DNA of 64,000 nt from Apibacter muscae (GTDB taxonomy: Bacteria; Bacteroidota; Bacteroidia; Flavobacteriales; Weeksellaceae). The stretch spans positions 62,001-126,000 of the forward strand of contig NZ_SELG01000031.1 in the NCBI RefSeq assembly GCF_007845635.1, given 5' to 3'. The notes beneath the pieces were generated by a model. It was given only the letters and a program-made list of their open reading frames with translations. It was not told where the DNA came from and made no database searches. Below are positions 27,116-36,755 of this stretch, piece after piece. A program made the translations under genes and the position numbers. The number at the start of each line of letters is the position of its first letter. Position 1 is the first letter of the stretch.

Positions 27116-28453
27116 ATGTTAAAAAAATTACAATCTAATTTATTGGTAAATCATCCATTACTTTGGAATCTTAAATTAGTTCCTATACTTATACTTATAG
27201 TTATTTTTAATATACTCTTCTTTTTCTTAGGTTATTTTTCTACAAAATTTACCTTTAATAACTATACTAGATTTCCTTATGATCATTACAATGAGCCAAA
27301 CTTTCCTTTATATGGTATTGCTATACTTTCTTCTTTGCTCACCCTCATAGTTTGGCTAACCTTTTATTTAAAAAATAATGGATTTAAATCTTTATATCCT
27401 AGAACTTCCTTTTCTTTATTTAAGGAATGGATCTTATCTTATTTTATTATTATAGGCGCTTTCCTATATTGCTTTTCCTTTTATCAAGGATCCTTAACCA
27501 AAACTAGAAGCTATGCATCATTAGAAGAAACTAATAAAACCTTAGATTTATTAGTGAAAATTAATTATTTAATCCCTAATGTGTATTTGAATGATTACAA
27601 CGATATTGAAAGTGGTAATTTCCCTAATTCCTTATTATCCTTAAAAAATTACCAATATACCCGTAAAGATTCAATATATAGCCATCAGGTGCATGAATGG
27701 CTAATCAAGGAAAACAAAGACAGTATTAAAAGTACCCTAAATTCATTTTTAGATCTACATAAAAAACACCATTTAAAGACTAATTTAACTACTGACTCTT
27801 GGATAAAATTTTATTATCATCCACCCGAATATATTTTAGATTCTTATTTAAAACTAGATAATTATAAAGATAATTATTATTATTTCAACCATGTATACCA
27901 TAATATTTTTGAGGCCTATAATTCTTTAGAACCTGTTTTAAAGTTTGTATTAATCACGTTTTATATTGCATTGGTATTCTCTCTTATTATTTTTTCTATT
28001 CGAGTTACTCATGCAAAGGCTTGGATCACCTCATTTATTATATTAGGATTGTTGATTTTTACCAGCGGCATCTTTATGGCAATTCTAGATTTTATATCTT
28101 TTGGCTATACCTCTCAAAATTTATATACTTATTTCTGGCTTCTAACTTTTTTAATTCTTTTCCTACATCTTGAAAGTAAAATATTAGGTAAAAATAAAAC
28201 TAAAGGATTTTCCTCTATCTCCTTAAATTTAGTCCTGTGGATTTTCCCCTTTGTACCCTATATAATATTTATAATTTTCATGAATTGGTGTAAAAATTTA
28301 TCTCCCATTGAAAATAGGTCTAGTTCTTGTATATACTCCTACTTTAGTGAAAATTTAGATAAATTTTTATGGCTAAATTTGATTTTAAGTATTGTAGTCC
28401 TGTTCTTTTTTGTAAAACAAATAAAGGTATGGAAATCTTTGCCAGAAGAATAA
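27116..28453 (+). CDS. Membrane protein, probable permease partner of the upstream ABC ATPase
   Basis: The 445-residue protein has about seven hydrophobic segments and a large extracytoplasmic region between the second and third groups, roughly residues 140-270, rich in Asn, Tyr and Lys. No standard permease family was recognised. It begins 21 bases after the ATPase gene, and that position is the reason for the call. AT content is high. The role could be export or lipid/protein remodelling; nothing in the sequence decides. Confidence 0.55.
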   Translation: MLKKLQSNLLVNHPLLWNLKLVPILILIVIFNILFFFLGYFSTKFTFNNYTRFPYDHYNEPNFPLYGIAILSSLLTLIVWLTFYLKNNGFKSLYPRTSFSLFKEWILSYFIIIGAFLYCFSFYQGSLTKTRSYASLEETNKTLDLLVKINYLIPNVYLNDYNDIESGNFPNSLLSLKNYQYTRKDSIYSHQVHEWLIKENKDSIKSTLNSFLDLHKKHHLKTNLTTDSWIKFYYHPPEYILDSYLKLDNYKDNYYYFNHVYHNIFEAYNSLEPVLKFVLITFYIALVFSLIIFSIRVTHAKAWITSFIILGLLIFTSGIFMAILDFISFGYTSQNLYTYFWLLTFLILFLHLESKILGKNKTKGFSSISLNLVLWIFPFVPYIIFIIFMNWCKNLSPIENRSSSCIYSYFSENLDKFLWLNLILSIVVLFFFVKQIKVWKSLPEE

Positions 28454-28495
28454 ATTATCAATTGTATTATTAGTAAACATCTATTATATATTTTT

Positions 28496-29929
28496 ATGTA
28501 TAAAAGGTTCCCTCTTTCACTTCGTATTTTTTTAGTTATAATACTGGTTGTCGTTAGTAGTATGTTTGCTATGGGATTGATTACATTTTACCAATATGTA
28601 AGAATTGCTAGGGAATACAATAATAAAAAACTTGAAAGAAAAGAACAGTTAATTGTAGAAACTTTTGACTATCTACTATCCAAAAAAAATACAGCATCCA
28701 GTGAAGTAAAAGATAAAATTGGGAATAAAATTTATGAAATTTCAGACATTAATAATCTTGATATTAATTTTTATTCTTTAAACGGAAATTTTCTTTTAGG
28801 AAATAAAATCCCTGATGCTTCCACAAAATTTATTCCTAAAGAATATTTAAAAAGTCTTAGTATCAATAATGATCGCATAAAGATTAATAAGAAATCGGCA
28901 CTTACCGGAGAAAACTATGCTACCATCTACCGCTATATTTATAATAACAATTATGAGCCTATTGCTATCATAAATTTCCCTTTCTTGCATGATGAATTCT
29001 TCTTAAAAAAGGATTTCCATACTTTATTGTATCGATATTTAGTAATCATGTTAATAGTTTTGGTAGTTAGCGGTGTTTTTTCATGGTTTTTCTCTCAAAC
29101 TTTAACACGAAAAATAAAAGATCTAGCCCAAAGACTTAGCGATACTGGAGCATTAACCAACAATCGACCTATACTATATAATTACATAGACGAAATAAGT
29201 CCATTGGTTAAGGCTTACAACATAATGTTAGTAAAGTTTAAAGAGCAAACCGATGCTCTTATAAAATCTGAGAAAGATAGTGCTTGGCAGCAAATGGCTA
29301 GACAAGTGGCTCATGAAATTAAAAATCCGCTAACCCCAATGAGGTTAGAAATTCAAAGTTTTCAATTAAGATTTAATCCTGAGGATCCTGAAATTAAGGA
29401 TAAATTAAATAAATTAATTCGTTCATTGATTACCCAAATAGATACCATTGCTTCCATAGCTGAAGCTTTTTCAGACTTTGCAAAAATGTCAATCAAAAAA
29501 GATGAAAAAATCAATGTTTTAGAAATTGCAAAAAATTCATTGGAAATTTTTCCCTCTCAATACATTGAGATTGTTGCAGAAGAAAATATTATACTAAACT
29601 TTGATCCAAATTTATTAAATCGTATACTTACCAATCTGGTAAAAAATGCTTTTCAGGCAATTCCAGAAAATCAAACACCAGAAATTGCTGTAAAAATAGC
29701 TCAAGACAATTACAATGTATATTTTTTTGTCATTGACAATGGTACTGGAATTCCTGAAGAAATTCAATCTAAAATTTTTACTCCCCAGTTTTCTACCAAA
29801 TCTAGTGGTAGTGGGCTTGGTTTAGCCATTATTAAAAAAATTATTGAGGAGTACAATGGTTCCATCAATTTTACCTCTGAAGAAGGGGTAGGAAGTGTAT
29901 TTAAATTTGAAATACCCAAAGGTGAATAA
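28496..29929 (+). CDS. Sensor histidine kinase (NtrY-like)
   Basis: The 477-residue kinase has an N-terminal membrane helix, a sensor region of about 130 residues, a second helix near residue 185, a HAMP-like linker, then a HisKA domain with the phospho-acceptor His273 in QVAHEIKNPLTPMRLE. The ATPase domain shows the N box NLVKNAFQAIPE, G1 DNGTGIPEE and G2 GSGLGLAI. The KNPLTP pattern is typical of NtrY-type kinases. No response regulator is adjacent, so its partner is elsewhere. It closes the operon with trmN6, which overlaps by 8 bases. Confidence 0.9.
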   Translation: MYKRFPLSLRIFLVIILVVVSSMFAMGLITFYQYVRIAREYNNKKLERKEQLIVETFDYLLSKKNTASSEVKDKIGNKIYEISDINNLDINFYSLNGNFLLGNKIPDASTKFIPKEYLKSLSINNDRIKINKKSALTGENYATIYRYIYNNNYEPIAIINFPFLHDEFFLKKDFHTLLYRYLVIMLIVLVVSGVFSWFFSQTLTRKIKDLAQRLSDTGALTNNRPILYNYIDEISPLVKAYNIMLVKFKEQTDALIKSEKDSAWQQMARQVAHEIKNPLTPMRLEIQSFQLRFNPEDPEIKDKLNKLIRSLITQIDTIASIAEAFSDFAKMSIKKDEKINVLEIAKNSLEIFPSQYIEIVAEENIILNFDPNLLNRILTNLVKNAFQAIPENQTPEIAVKIAQDNYNVYFFVIDNGTGIPEEIQSKIFTPQFSTKSSGSGLGLAIIKKIIEEYNGSINFTSEEGVGSVFKFEIPKGE

Positions 29930-30617
29930 TTGTTTTAAATTTAAAAAATTTACAATTAAACAGGAAAATTCTGTTTTTAAAGTGGGTACCGATGGCGTTC
30001 TACTGGGCTGCTTGGCAAATATTAGTAATGCCTATAATTTACTGGATGTAGGTACAGGCACTGGCTTGTTATCCTTAATTTCTGCGCAAAGAAATCCTTC
30101 TATTTCAATCATAGCTATAGATTCTGAAGTAGAAGCTGCTTCCCTAGCTAAAGAAAATTGTTCTAAATCTTCTTTCTCTAAAAATATTAGAGTTATTCAT
30201 GAGGATTTAAATAATTATTCTTCTGATTTTCCTTTTGATTATATAATTTGTAATCCTCCATTTTTTAAAACTTCTAAACAATTGCATCAAAAGCACCCTG
30301 TGGCTAGACATCAAATAAAATTTTCTTATGATTTACTATTTACTAAAGCAAAAGAAATTATAGCTAAAAATGGGAAACTGGGGCTAATCTTCCCTATAGA
30401 TGGTGAGAAAGAAGTTTTAAGTAAAGGCGAAAGTAATCATTTTTATCCTGAACGAATGGTTTATATTTCTGGAATTAAAAATGGGAGATTTAAAAGAATT
30501 TTTACGGAGTTTTCTTTAAATAAAAAGGAAATATTAACAGATAGTATATATATAGAAGAAAGTCCCAGAGTATGGTCTTCAAAATACAAGAATTTAACTA
30601 CCGATTTCTATTTATAA
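29922..30617 (+). CDS. trmN6: tRNA1(Val) (adenine(37)-N6)-methyltransferase TrmN6 (YfiC-like)
   Basis: A class I SAM methyltransferase with FKVGTDGVLLGCLA near the start, SAM loop LLDVGTGTGLLSLISAQ and the catalytic NPPF motif in DYIICNPPFFKTSKQLH. These match YfiC/TrmN6, which methylates A37 of tRNA1(Val). I chose the GTG at 29922 (231 residues), which overlaps the kinase stop in GTGAATAA; a start at 29895 is also open. The gene ends tail to tail with yraN, overlapping by 6 bases. Confidence 0.85.
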   Translation: MNNCFKFKKFTIKQENSVFKVGTDGVLLGCLANISNAYNLLDVGTGTGLLSLISAQRNPSISIIAIDSEVEAASLAKENCSKSSFSKNIRVIHEDLNNYSSDFPFDYIICNPPFFKTSKQLHQKHPVARHQIKFSYDLLFTKAKEIIAKNGKLGLIFPIDGEKEVLSKGESNHFYPERMVYISGIKNGRFKRIFTEFSLNKKEILTDSIYIEESPRVWSSKYKNLTTDFYL

Positions 30618-30974
30618 AATTGCTTCAAAGGCATCTTCAATATGGTTTACTTGCCAACGATTCTCATTTCTAATAAGTGAAATAATATCAAACCTTACAT
30701 TGATTTCCTCCGGATAATTTTCTGCATAACGATTGGCTGCATCAATCAGCAACTTCTTTTTAAATACATTTACTGCTTCTTCCGGGCTTATTAAAGAATT
30801 TCCAGATCTGCCTTTAACTTCCACAATAACCAAATAAGAACGGTATAGGGCTATGATGTCAATTTCTGCCTGATGAAACCTCCAATTGGTTTCTAAAATA
30901 GAATACCCTTTATTTCTAAGATATTTCTGAGCTTCTTTCTCTGCTTCTTTACCAAAGTCATTATGTATAGCCAA
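30612..30974 (-). CDS. UPF0102 (YraN-family) predicted endonuclease
   Basis: The 120-residue protein has the YraN pattern: GKEAEKEAQKYLRNKGY near the start, ETNWRFHQAEIDIIA with the acidic residues, and YLVIVEVKGRSG with the E-x-K pair of a PD-(D/E)XK-like nuclease fold. The family is widespread and its role is unclear, with Holliday-junction-resolvase similarity. It starts one base after the DUF2809 stop and belongs to the operon led by the helicase gene. Confidence 0.9.
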   Translation of the reverse strand: MAIHNDFGKEAEKEAQKYLRNKGYSILETNWRFHQAEIDIIALYRSYLVIVEVKGRSGNSLISPEEAVNVFKKKLLIDAANRYAENYPEEINVRFDIISLIRNENRWQVNHIEDAFEAIL

Positions 30975-30975
30975 T

Positions 30976-31350
30976 TTATTTTTGTTTAAAAATTTTCTTT
31001 TCTATAAAATAACAACAAATACATCCGAACGTATAAGCAATCATATCTTCCCAACTGAATGAAGTTCCTAAAATAATTCTTACCACCTTATTCTTTATAT
31101 CTAGAACATCTGCCAGTCTTAAATATTGAGTGAACTCTACCAGATAAGCCAGTAATAATGTTGCTATTATCAACGGTAAAGTTTTAGTTGGCAAGAAGGT
31201 TTTAAATGCATAAAATACTAGAAATACAACTAAAAAATCTCCACCATAGGGACGAATAAATGAATCTTTTACATAAATACCAATTACAATCTCTATTAAT
31301 AAAAAAAATAAAAAAAGGAGAAAAGCTCGTAAACTAAATGTAAATTTCAT
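30976..31350 (-). CDS. DUF2809 membrane protein
   Basis: The 124-residue protein has four hydrophobic segments with the DUF2809 features IRPYGGDFLVVFLVF, LLAYLVEFTQYLRL and WEDMIAYTFGCICCYFIE. The family is related to VanZ-like proteins and has no known activity. It lies 11 bases after the helicase gene and one base before yraN. Confidence 0.85.
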   Translation of the reverse strand: MKFTFSLRAFLLFLFFLLIEIVIGIYVKDSFIRPYGGDFLVVFLVFYAFKTFLPTKTLPLIIATLLLAYLVEFTQYLRLADVLDIKNKVVRIILGTSFSWEDMIAYTFGCICCYFIEKKIFKQK

Positions 31351-31361
31351 AGTGCCCGTAT

Positions 31362-34300
31362 TTATAATTTTATAATCTCTATTTCTGAGTTTAACAAATA
31401 TATTAATTGTTTACTATTAATTCTTTTCCCCATGGATAGCAATGCATTTTCGTAGGATTCGATTTGCTTTTTATGCTTAGATAGCTTTTGCCCTGTTTTA
31501 AAATCTAATATATGAAACTCACCGTTCAATTCAACCAATCGATCCGGTCGATAGAATTTATGCTCCCAAAGTATTTCCTGTTCTTTATATATTCTAACCT
31601 CCTCACTAAAAAAGATTTTTAAATCTTTATGAATAACAAGATTCGTAATTAGCTCTTTAACAATTGGTAAATTCTCTGATTCTAATACCCCTTTATAGAT
31701 ATATTTTTTTAAAATTAAAGGTAAATCCTCTAAAGTTTCTATCTCTGCTAATATTGCATGTATTGCATTGCCATATTGTATTTCTTTATTCTCTTCTCTA
31801 TAGAATTTGTGAATCTCTGAGCTTACTTTTAATTTTTGATTCCAACTTCCAGAATACCACTGAATCATTTGATCTTCTATTGGATAATCTTTATCCTTAG
31901 GTTTAAGATTTGTAAAATGAGTGTTCGGATATAGTTCAATAACTCCCTTCGCTTCATGTCCTTGGTTGGCTAAAAAACTAGAAATGGAACTTATAGATTT
32001 TTCAGATTTCTGCTCAATTAATAAAAATAATTGTTGAACGGCTCTAGTGGTTGCTACGTATTCTATGCACAATTCATCAATCTTTTTTTCAAATTCCTGT
32101 TTATCTATTACTTGTTTAATTTCTTCGTTTGTTTCATCTAAATTGGATTTACTTGAGGTGTAGTATTTATCAAAACCTTCGTACAAATCTTCCTCTAAAG
32201 GAAACCAATATTCTTCACTATTCGACTTTCTTTTTTCATAACGTGGATAAATAACTAGAGGAAATTCTAATCCCTTGGATTTATGTATAGTCATAATCTG
32301 GATAGCATTTCTATGTTCTGGGAATCTAATGGATAATCCTTTACTTTTTATTTCCCAATGTTCTAAAAATTCTGATAAACTTAAGACAGAATTTTTTTCA
32401 AATTGTAATATCATATCCAACAATGCTGATATGTATAAGTCTTCTTTACTTCCGAAGTTTAAAGAATTAATAAATTCTTCTGCAAAATCATAAAAACTTA
32501 AATTGTTGGATTGCTTATTATGTATTTGTAGGTTGAATTCTTCGCTCAAGAATTTAAGTATCTCTGTGAAACTTAGATTTTGAAGTTTTAAAATTTCTTC
32601 CGTAAAATCTTGTATTTTTATTTTATCTAACTTATATAGCTGATATAGCATTCGTATTAAAGGCACTTTATCCTCGGGTTTTTCAATCCAGCGAAAGGCA
32701 TATATGATTGCTTGTATTGCTGGAGATGAAGCAACTAGAAGGGCTTCTTCTGTAAGTATGGGATAACCTTTTTCAATTATTTTTTCTACGATTGAGTAGC
32801 TATGGTTCTTATTTCTTACTAGTATTACAATATCTTGAAAGGCAAAGCCATTACTTAAAGATTCCTCTATAATTTCCACCACTCTTTCTGACATAAAATC
32901 ATCCTCTTCTTCTTTGGGGGGTACAAAGGATACTTGAACCCTACCTCCTTCTTTTTGAAAAGAAATTTGTTGCAATTTATTTCCAAATAAATCTTTGTAA
33001 TCGGGATTTGAAAGTTCTGTATTCGCTAAAAATTGATAGTATTGATTGTTAAAATCTACCACATTGGGTAAGCTTCTATAATTATTCTGTAAATTTTCAA
33101 TTTGTATGTTTTTTTCTTCGGCGGATGATATAAGATCAATCAAAATTTCGGGTTTGCCTGATCTAAATCTATAAATAGCTTGTTTGGGATCTCCTACTAA
33201 GGTGATTGATGTTCCATCGGATACTTTTGCATTTTCAATTAAGGGCAAAAAATTATCCCATTGCAATTGGGAAGTATCCTGAAATTCATCAATAAAATAG
33301 TGATTGTATCTACCTCCAAGTTTTTCATAAATAAATGCCACTGGCTCCTCTTTTAAATGCCTGCTGATTAACTTGTTTACATCTGAAAGAAATACCACAT
33401 CGTTCTCCTCTTTTTTTTGGTCTAAAAAGCCTGTAATTTCAGATTGTAATTCTAGGGTAATTAGATTTTTTCGAACGGATTCATCAATTTTAATTCTATT
33501 AACCAGCTGTTTTATTTGATTAAAAGCCTTTATCATTTCTGGAGCTATAAGCTTAATATCATCCTCTTTAGGGGATTTCGCTTTTGCATATTTCTCTTCC
33601 TCACAAAATTTTTTATAGTTAGCAGATTCAAAATTTAGAAATATATTCCCTTCTAAAGCTATTTTATAAAAAGCGGCTCCCATTCCATTTTTTCCTTGGT
33701 AAAAATCAGAAGCTTCCAAACCATGGGTTTGTATTAAATCAACAATTTTCTTAGCAATATTTATTACTTCATCATGATTGCTTTTTATTCTTTTTACCAG
33801 TATTTGATTGAGTTTTTTAAAATCTTCAAAATCTTTTTGGGTTACCGATTCTAGATTCTCCAAATGCATTTCCTTAAGAAAATTTTGGGAAGAGCTTAAT
33901 AGCTCTTTTCGGATATCTGTGGTTGACTCATTTTCAAACTTCCAAAAAATATAGTTTAAAATTACTTCTGCAAAAGGATTCTCTGTACCCAATTGATAGA
34001 CCAATTCGTCTATGGACTGTTTTAAGTATTCGGAAGCATCTAGTTCAACAGAGAAAGAATATGAGAGACCTAGTTCTTTAGTAAAAGATTTCATCAATCG
34101 AAGATTGAATTTATCTATAGTGCTAACGCTTAGTAATGAATAATGATGCAATAAGTAAGAAAGTGTCTTGTAGGCTCTTTGATTTAAAATTTCCAGGCTT
34201 ATTCCTAACTCCTCAGAAATTAATTTTAAAACAATATTTTCTTTGTATTTTGTTTTATCAGAAAATTCCTTTAACCAGTTAAGAATCCTCACTTTCATTT

Positions 34301-34454
34301 CGTTAGCCGCCTTATTGGTAAAAGTTACGGCTAAAACCGATCTTACCGTGTCTAAATTTTCATCTTTTAATAGTATAGTAACAAGCTTCTTTACCAATGT
34401 AAAAGTTTTCCCTGCTCCAGCAGATGCATTGTATATTGTATAGTTTGTTTCCAT
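31362..34454 (-). CDS. UvrD/Rep-type helicase-nuclease (RecB/AddA-like)
   Basis: The 1030-residue protein has superfamily 1A helicase motifs: Walker A NASAGAGKTFTLVKKL (residues 9-24), motif II YFIDEFQDTSQLQW, motif III LVGDPKQAIYRFRSG, motif V IMTIHKSKGLEFPLVIY and motif VI YVATTRAVQQLFLL. The C-terminus adds a PD-(D/E)XK nuclease of RecB type, with YGNAIHAILAE, FHILDFKTGQ and KKQIESYENAL. This fits AddA/RecB-like double-strand-break end processing. An AddB-type partner is not in this window. Spacing to DUF2809 suggests one operon. Confidence 0.88.
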   Translation of the reverse strand: METNYTIYNASAGAGKTFTLVKKLVTILLKDENLDTVRSVLAVTFTNKAANEMKVRILNWLKEFSDKTKYKENIVLKLISEELGISLEILNQRAYKTLSYLLHHYSLLSVSTIDKFNLRLMKSFTKELGLSYSFSVELDASEYLKQSIDELVYQLGTENPFAEVILNYIFWKFENESTTDIRKELLSSSQNFLKEMHLENLESVTQKDFEDFKKLNQILVKRIKSNHDEVINIAKKIVDLIQTHGLEASDFYQGKNGMGAAFYKIALEGNIFLNFESANYKKFCEEEKYAKAKSPKEDDIKLIAPEMIKAFNQIKQLVNRIKIDESVRKNLITLELQSEITGFLDQKKEENDVVFLSDVNKLISRHLKEEPVAFIYEKLGGRYNHYFIDEFQDTSQLQWDNFLPLIENAKVSDGTSITLVGDPKQAIYRFRSGKPEILIDLISSAEEKNIQIENLQNNYRSLPNVVDFNNQYYQFLANTELSNPDYKDLFGNKLQQISFQKEGGRVQVSFVPPKEEEDDFMSERVVEIIEESLSNGFAFQDIVILVRNKNHSYSIVEKIIEKGYPILTEEALLVASSPAIQAIIYAFRWIEKPEDKVPLIRMLYQLYKLDKIKIQDFTEEILKLQNLSFTEILKFLSEEFNLQIHNKQSNNLSFYDFAEEFINSLNFGSKEDLYISALLDMILQFEKNSVLSLSEFLEHWEIKSKGLSIRFPEHRNAIQIMTIHKSKGLEFPLVIYPRYEKRKSNSEEYWFPLEEDLYEGFDKYYTSSKSNLDETNEEIKQVIDKQEFEKKIDELCIEYVATTRAVQQLFLLIEQKSEKSISSISSFLANQGHEAKGVIELYPNTHFTNLKPKDKDYPIEDQMIQWYSGSWNQKLKVSSEIHKFYREENKEIQYGNAIHAILAEIETLEDLPLILKKYIYKGVLESENLPIVKELITNLVIHKDLKIFFSEEVRIYKEQEILWEHKFYRPDRLVELNGEFHILDFKTGQKLSKHKKQIESYENALLSMGKRINSKQLIYLLNSEIEIIKL

Positions 34455-34477
34455 AAGTGTTTTTTCACTGGCTAAAA

Positions 34478-34485
34478 CAAAAGTA
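34478..34485 (-). promoter_or_regulatory. Candidate -7 promoter box for the helicase-nuclease gene
   Basis: The minus strand reads TACTTTTG, matching TAnnTTTG, 23 bases upstream of the ATG at 34454. Confidence 0.5.
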
Positions 34486-34630
34486 ATTAAATTGTTTGGG
34501 CTTAGAATTTGAACTAATAAAAAATTTTAACTATAAAGTTAACCTCATCAATCTCAAAAAATATAAATTATTTTTTACATAGATTTATTTTATTATTTTT
34601 TCACAGCTCACTCTATCAATTTCTTGATAT

Positions 34631-35284
34631 TTATTTTTTTAATAATTCTACCTTATCATTATTAAACTGTAGTATATAGGTCGATAGCTTATGAATTTCG
34701 TCTTTATCGTGGCTCACAAAAAAAATAGTGGGTTGTAAGCTTTCGTAAATTTTAAGTATTTCCTCTTGTAATTTAGTACGCATGGGAAGGTCTAAGGCAG
34801 ATAAAGGTTCATCTAAAAGGAATAACGAAGATTCTGTGGCTAATGCCCGCGCTAAAGCTACTCTTTGCTTCTGTCCTCCGGAGAGTTGGTGAATTCTTTG
34901 CTTGCGCAAGTTTTGCAAGTCCATGATTTTTAAGAGCCGATGAGTCAACTCCGGGTTATGTTTATGGCTTCTGCCAAAATCTATGTTTTGTTCTACGTTC
35001 ATATTGGGAAAAAGGGCATAATCTTGAAACATAAAACCCAGTTTCCTTTTTTGTGGTGGTACATTCATTTTTTTTTCTGAATCAAAAAAAACTTGTTTTC
35101 CAACTTTTATTTTCCCCCTCTCCGGAGTTTCCAATCCGGCTAGTATACGTAAAAATGTAGTTTTGCCTGCGCCTGAGGGTCCAGATAGACCTATGATTTC
35201 TTTTTCAGGAATCTCTGTATTTATACTAAGATTTTTTTTACCGTTGGGGGTTAAAAAAGAGTATTCTAGGTTAATTTGAATCAT
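34631..35284 (-). CDS. modC: Molybdate ABC transporter ATP-binding protein
   Basis: The 217-residue ATPase has Walker A GLSGPSGAGKTTFLRI, the Q-loop in FMFQDYALFPNM, signature LSGGQKQRVALARAL and Walker B LFLLDEPLSALD, with switch HD in FFVSHDKDEI. The FQDYALFPNMNVEQN pattern and the place after modB support ModC. It lacks the C-terminal TOBE domain of longer ModC proteins. It is the last gene of the minus-strand molybdenum island; no clear terminator hairpin follows. Confidence 0.93.
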   Translation of the reverse strand: MIQINLEYSFLTPNGKKNLSINTEIPEKEIIGLSGPSGAGKTTFLRILAGLETPERGKIKVGKQVFFDSEKKMNVPPQKRKLGFMFQDYALFPNMNVEQNIDFGRSHKHNPELTHRLLKIMDLQNLRKQRIHQLSGGQKQRVALARALATESSLFLLDEPLSALDLPMRTKLQEEILKIYESLQPTIFFVSHDKDEIHKLSTYILQFNNDKVELLKK

Positions 35285-35292
35285 GAGCTAGA

Positions 35293-35970
35293 TTATAGGG
35301 TATTGATTTTAAAATTTTTGTTTATACTATAAATCAATACCAATAGAAAAAAAGAGATTATAAAAAGTACCAAGGAATATTGATGAGCGGCTGGGTAGTT
35401 TAGGGCTTGTACTTCATCATAGATTGCTATGGAAGCTATGCGGGTTTGTCCCGGAATATTCCCTCCCACCATTAAAACTATACCAAATTCCCCTATGCAA
35501 TGGGCAAAGGTGAGTGCTACACCGGTGATAATAGAGGATTTTATATTGGGTACTAGAACCTTGTAAAAGGTCACCCAAGAAGATTTACCCAAGGTGTAAG
35601 AGGCTTCTTTGTAACTTTTAGGCAAGGAACTAAAACCATTTTGAATGGGTTGTACCATAAAAGGTAATCCGGCAAGGATACTTGCAATTAAGATTCCCTG
35701 AAAAGAAAACGCCCAACGTGTATTTAAATATTGATCCAGAAAGCTTCCTAAAATATTTTCCGGGCTAAAAGCAACCAGTAAGTAATACCCCATAACGGTA
35801 GGAGGTAGTACCATAGGCATACAAATGAAAGCTTCTATAGGTGCTTTAAACTTAAATTTACTATACGTAAGCCAATACCCTATGGGTAAGGAAATTACCA
35901 GCAGTATTATTGTAGTTGAAATGGCTAATTTCCCTGTTAGAACTAAAGTATTTAAAAAGTCTGAATTCAA
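35293..35970 (-). CDS. modB: Molybdate ABC transporter permease
   Basis: The 225-residue permease has five or six membrane segments. The ModB-type features are MPMVLPPTVMGYYLLVAF near residue 52 and the ABC permease EAA-like loop SYTLGKSSWVTFYKVLVPNIK near residues 123-143, followed by HCIGEFGIVLMVGGNIPG. It forms the channel for molybdate with ModC and ModA. Gaps of 7 to 8 bases to its neighbours indicate one transcript. Confidence 0.95.
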   Translation of the reverse strand: MNSDFLNTLVLTGKLAISTTIILLVISLPIGYWLTYSKFKFKAPIEAFICMPMVLPPTVMGYYLLVAFSPENILGSFLDQYLNTRWAFSFQGILIASILAGLPFMVQPIQNGFSSLPKSYKEASYTLGKSSWVTFYKVLVPNIKSSIITGVALTFAHCIGEFGIVLMVGGNIPGQTRIASIAIYDEVQALNYPAAHQYSLVLFIISFFLLVLIYSINKNFKINTL

Positions 35971-35977
35971 TTATTTA

Positions 35978-36739
35978 TTATTTTTTATTGGCTAGTCCAT
36001 ACCCATACTTCTCCCATAGGGAAGAACATTTTGGGCTTATGATGTAGTTTAGAAAAATTTTTGCTTGTTTATTATTTTCCTGTCCTTTAATTAATACAGC
36101 AGCTTGAGCAATCGGTGAAGCTTGATTTTCCGGTATTACATAGTACTTTCCTTTTTCTTTCATTTGTGGCGCTAAGGCTAAAGAAAGAGCAATAAATCCT
36201 ACTTCTGCATTGCCAGACGAAGCAAATTGTGCGGTTTGATTGATGTTTTCTCCCCAAACTATTTTATTTTCTATTTGATTATAAAGGTTTAATTTCTTTA
36301 AGAGATTTACAGCGGTTTCTCCGTAAGGGGCTTGAGAAGGATTTGCAACGGCTATTTTTTTTACTTGTGGAGAGGTTAGAATGGATAAACCTTTACTGAC
36401 CTCTATAGAGGAACTCCACATCGCTAACCTTCCGTAACAATAATTTATAGGTAAACCCTCTGCCATCCCTTTTTTTACTATACTTTCAGGAAATTTGGTA
36501 TCTGCGGATAAGAATAAATTATAAGGGGCTCCATTTAAAATTTGTTGAGTTAAAGTTCCTGAAGATCCATAAATCATTTGCAATTGTACTTCTGGATTTT
36601 CTTTGATATACTGCTCTTTAATTTCATCCAATACATACCTTAAATTGGCGGCGGCTGCAATGGTTACTTTCTGCTCTTTAGGACTACATGAAATTATAGT
36701 TAGAATTGCAGATATGAATAGAATAATTTTAATCTTCAT
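35978..36739 (-). CDS. modA: Molybdate-binding periplasmic (lipo)protein
   Basis: From ATG 36739 (MKIKIILFISA) the protein has 253 residues with a lipoprotein signal (ILTIISCSPKEQ, cysteine at residue 18). It has ModA features: TIAAAANLRYVLDEI, MIYGSSGTLTQQILNGAPYNLFLSAD, and YGETAVNLLKKL with NPSQAPYGE. The ligand pocket thus looks complete. An upstream open frame to 36859 only overlaps the moaCB end and is rejected. Lipid anchoring is usual for binding proteins in some Bacteroidota and Gram-positives. Confidence 0.92.
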   Translation of the reverse strand: MKIKIILFISAILTIISCSPKEQKVTIAAAANLRYVLDEIKEQYIKENPEVQLQMIYGSSGTLTQQILNGAPYNLFLSADTKFPESIVKKGMAEGLPINYCYGRLAMWSSSIEVSKGLSILTSPQVKKIAVANPSQAPYGETAVNLLKKLNLYNQIENKIVWGENINQTAQFASSGNAEVGFIALSLALAPQMKEKGKYYVIPENQASPIAQAAVLIKGQENNKQAKIFLNYIISPKCSSLWEKYGYGLANKK

Positions 36740-36755
36740 AGATGTAAAAATAAAA

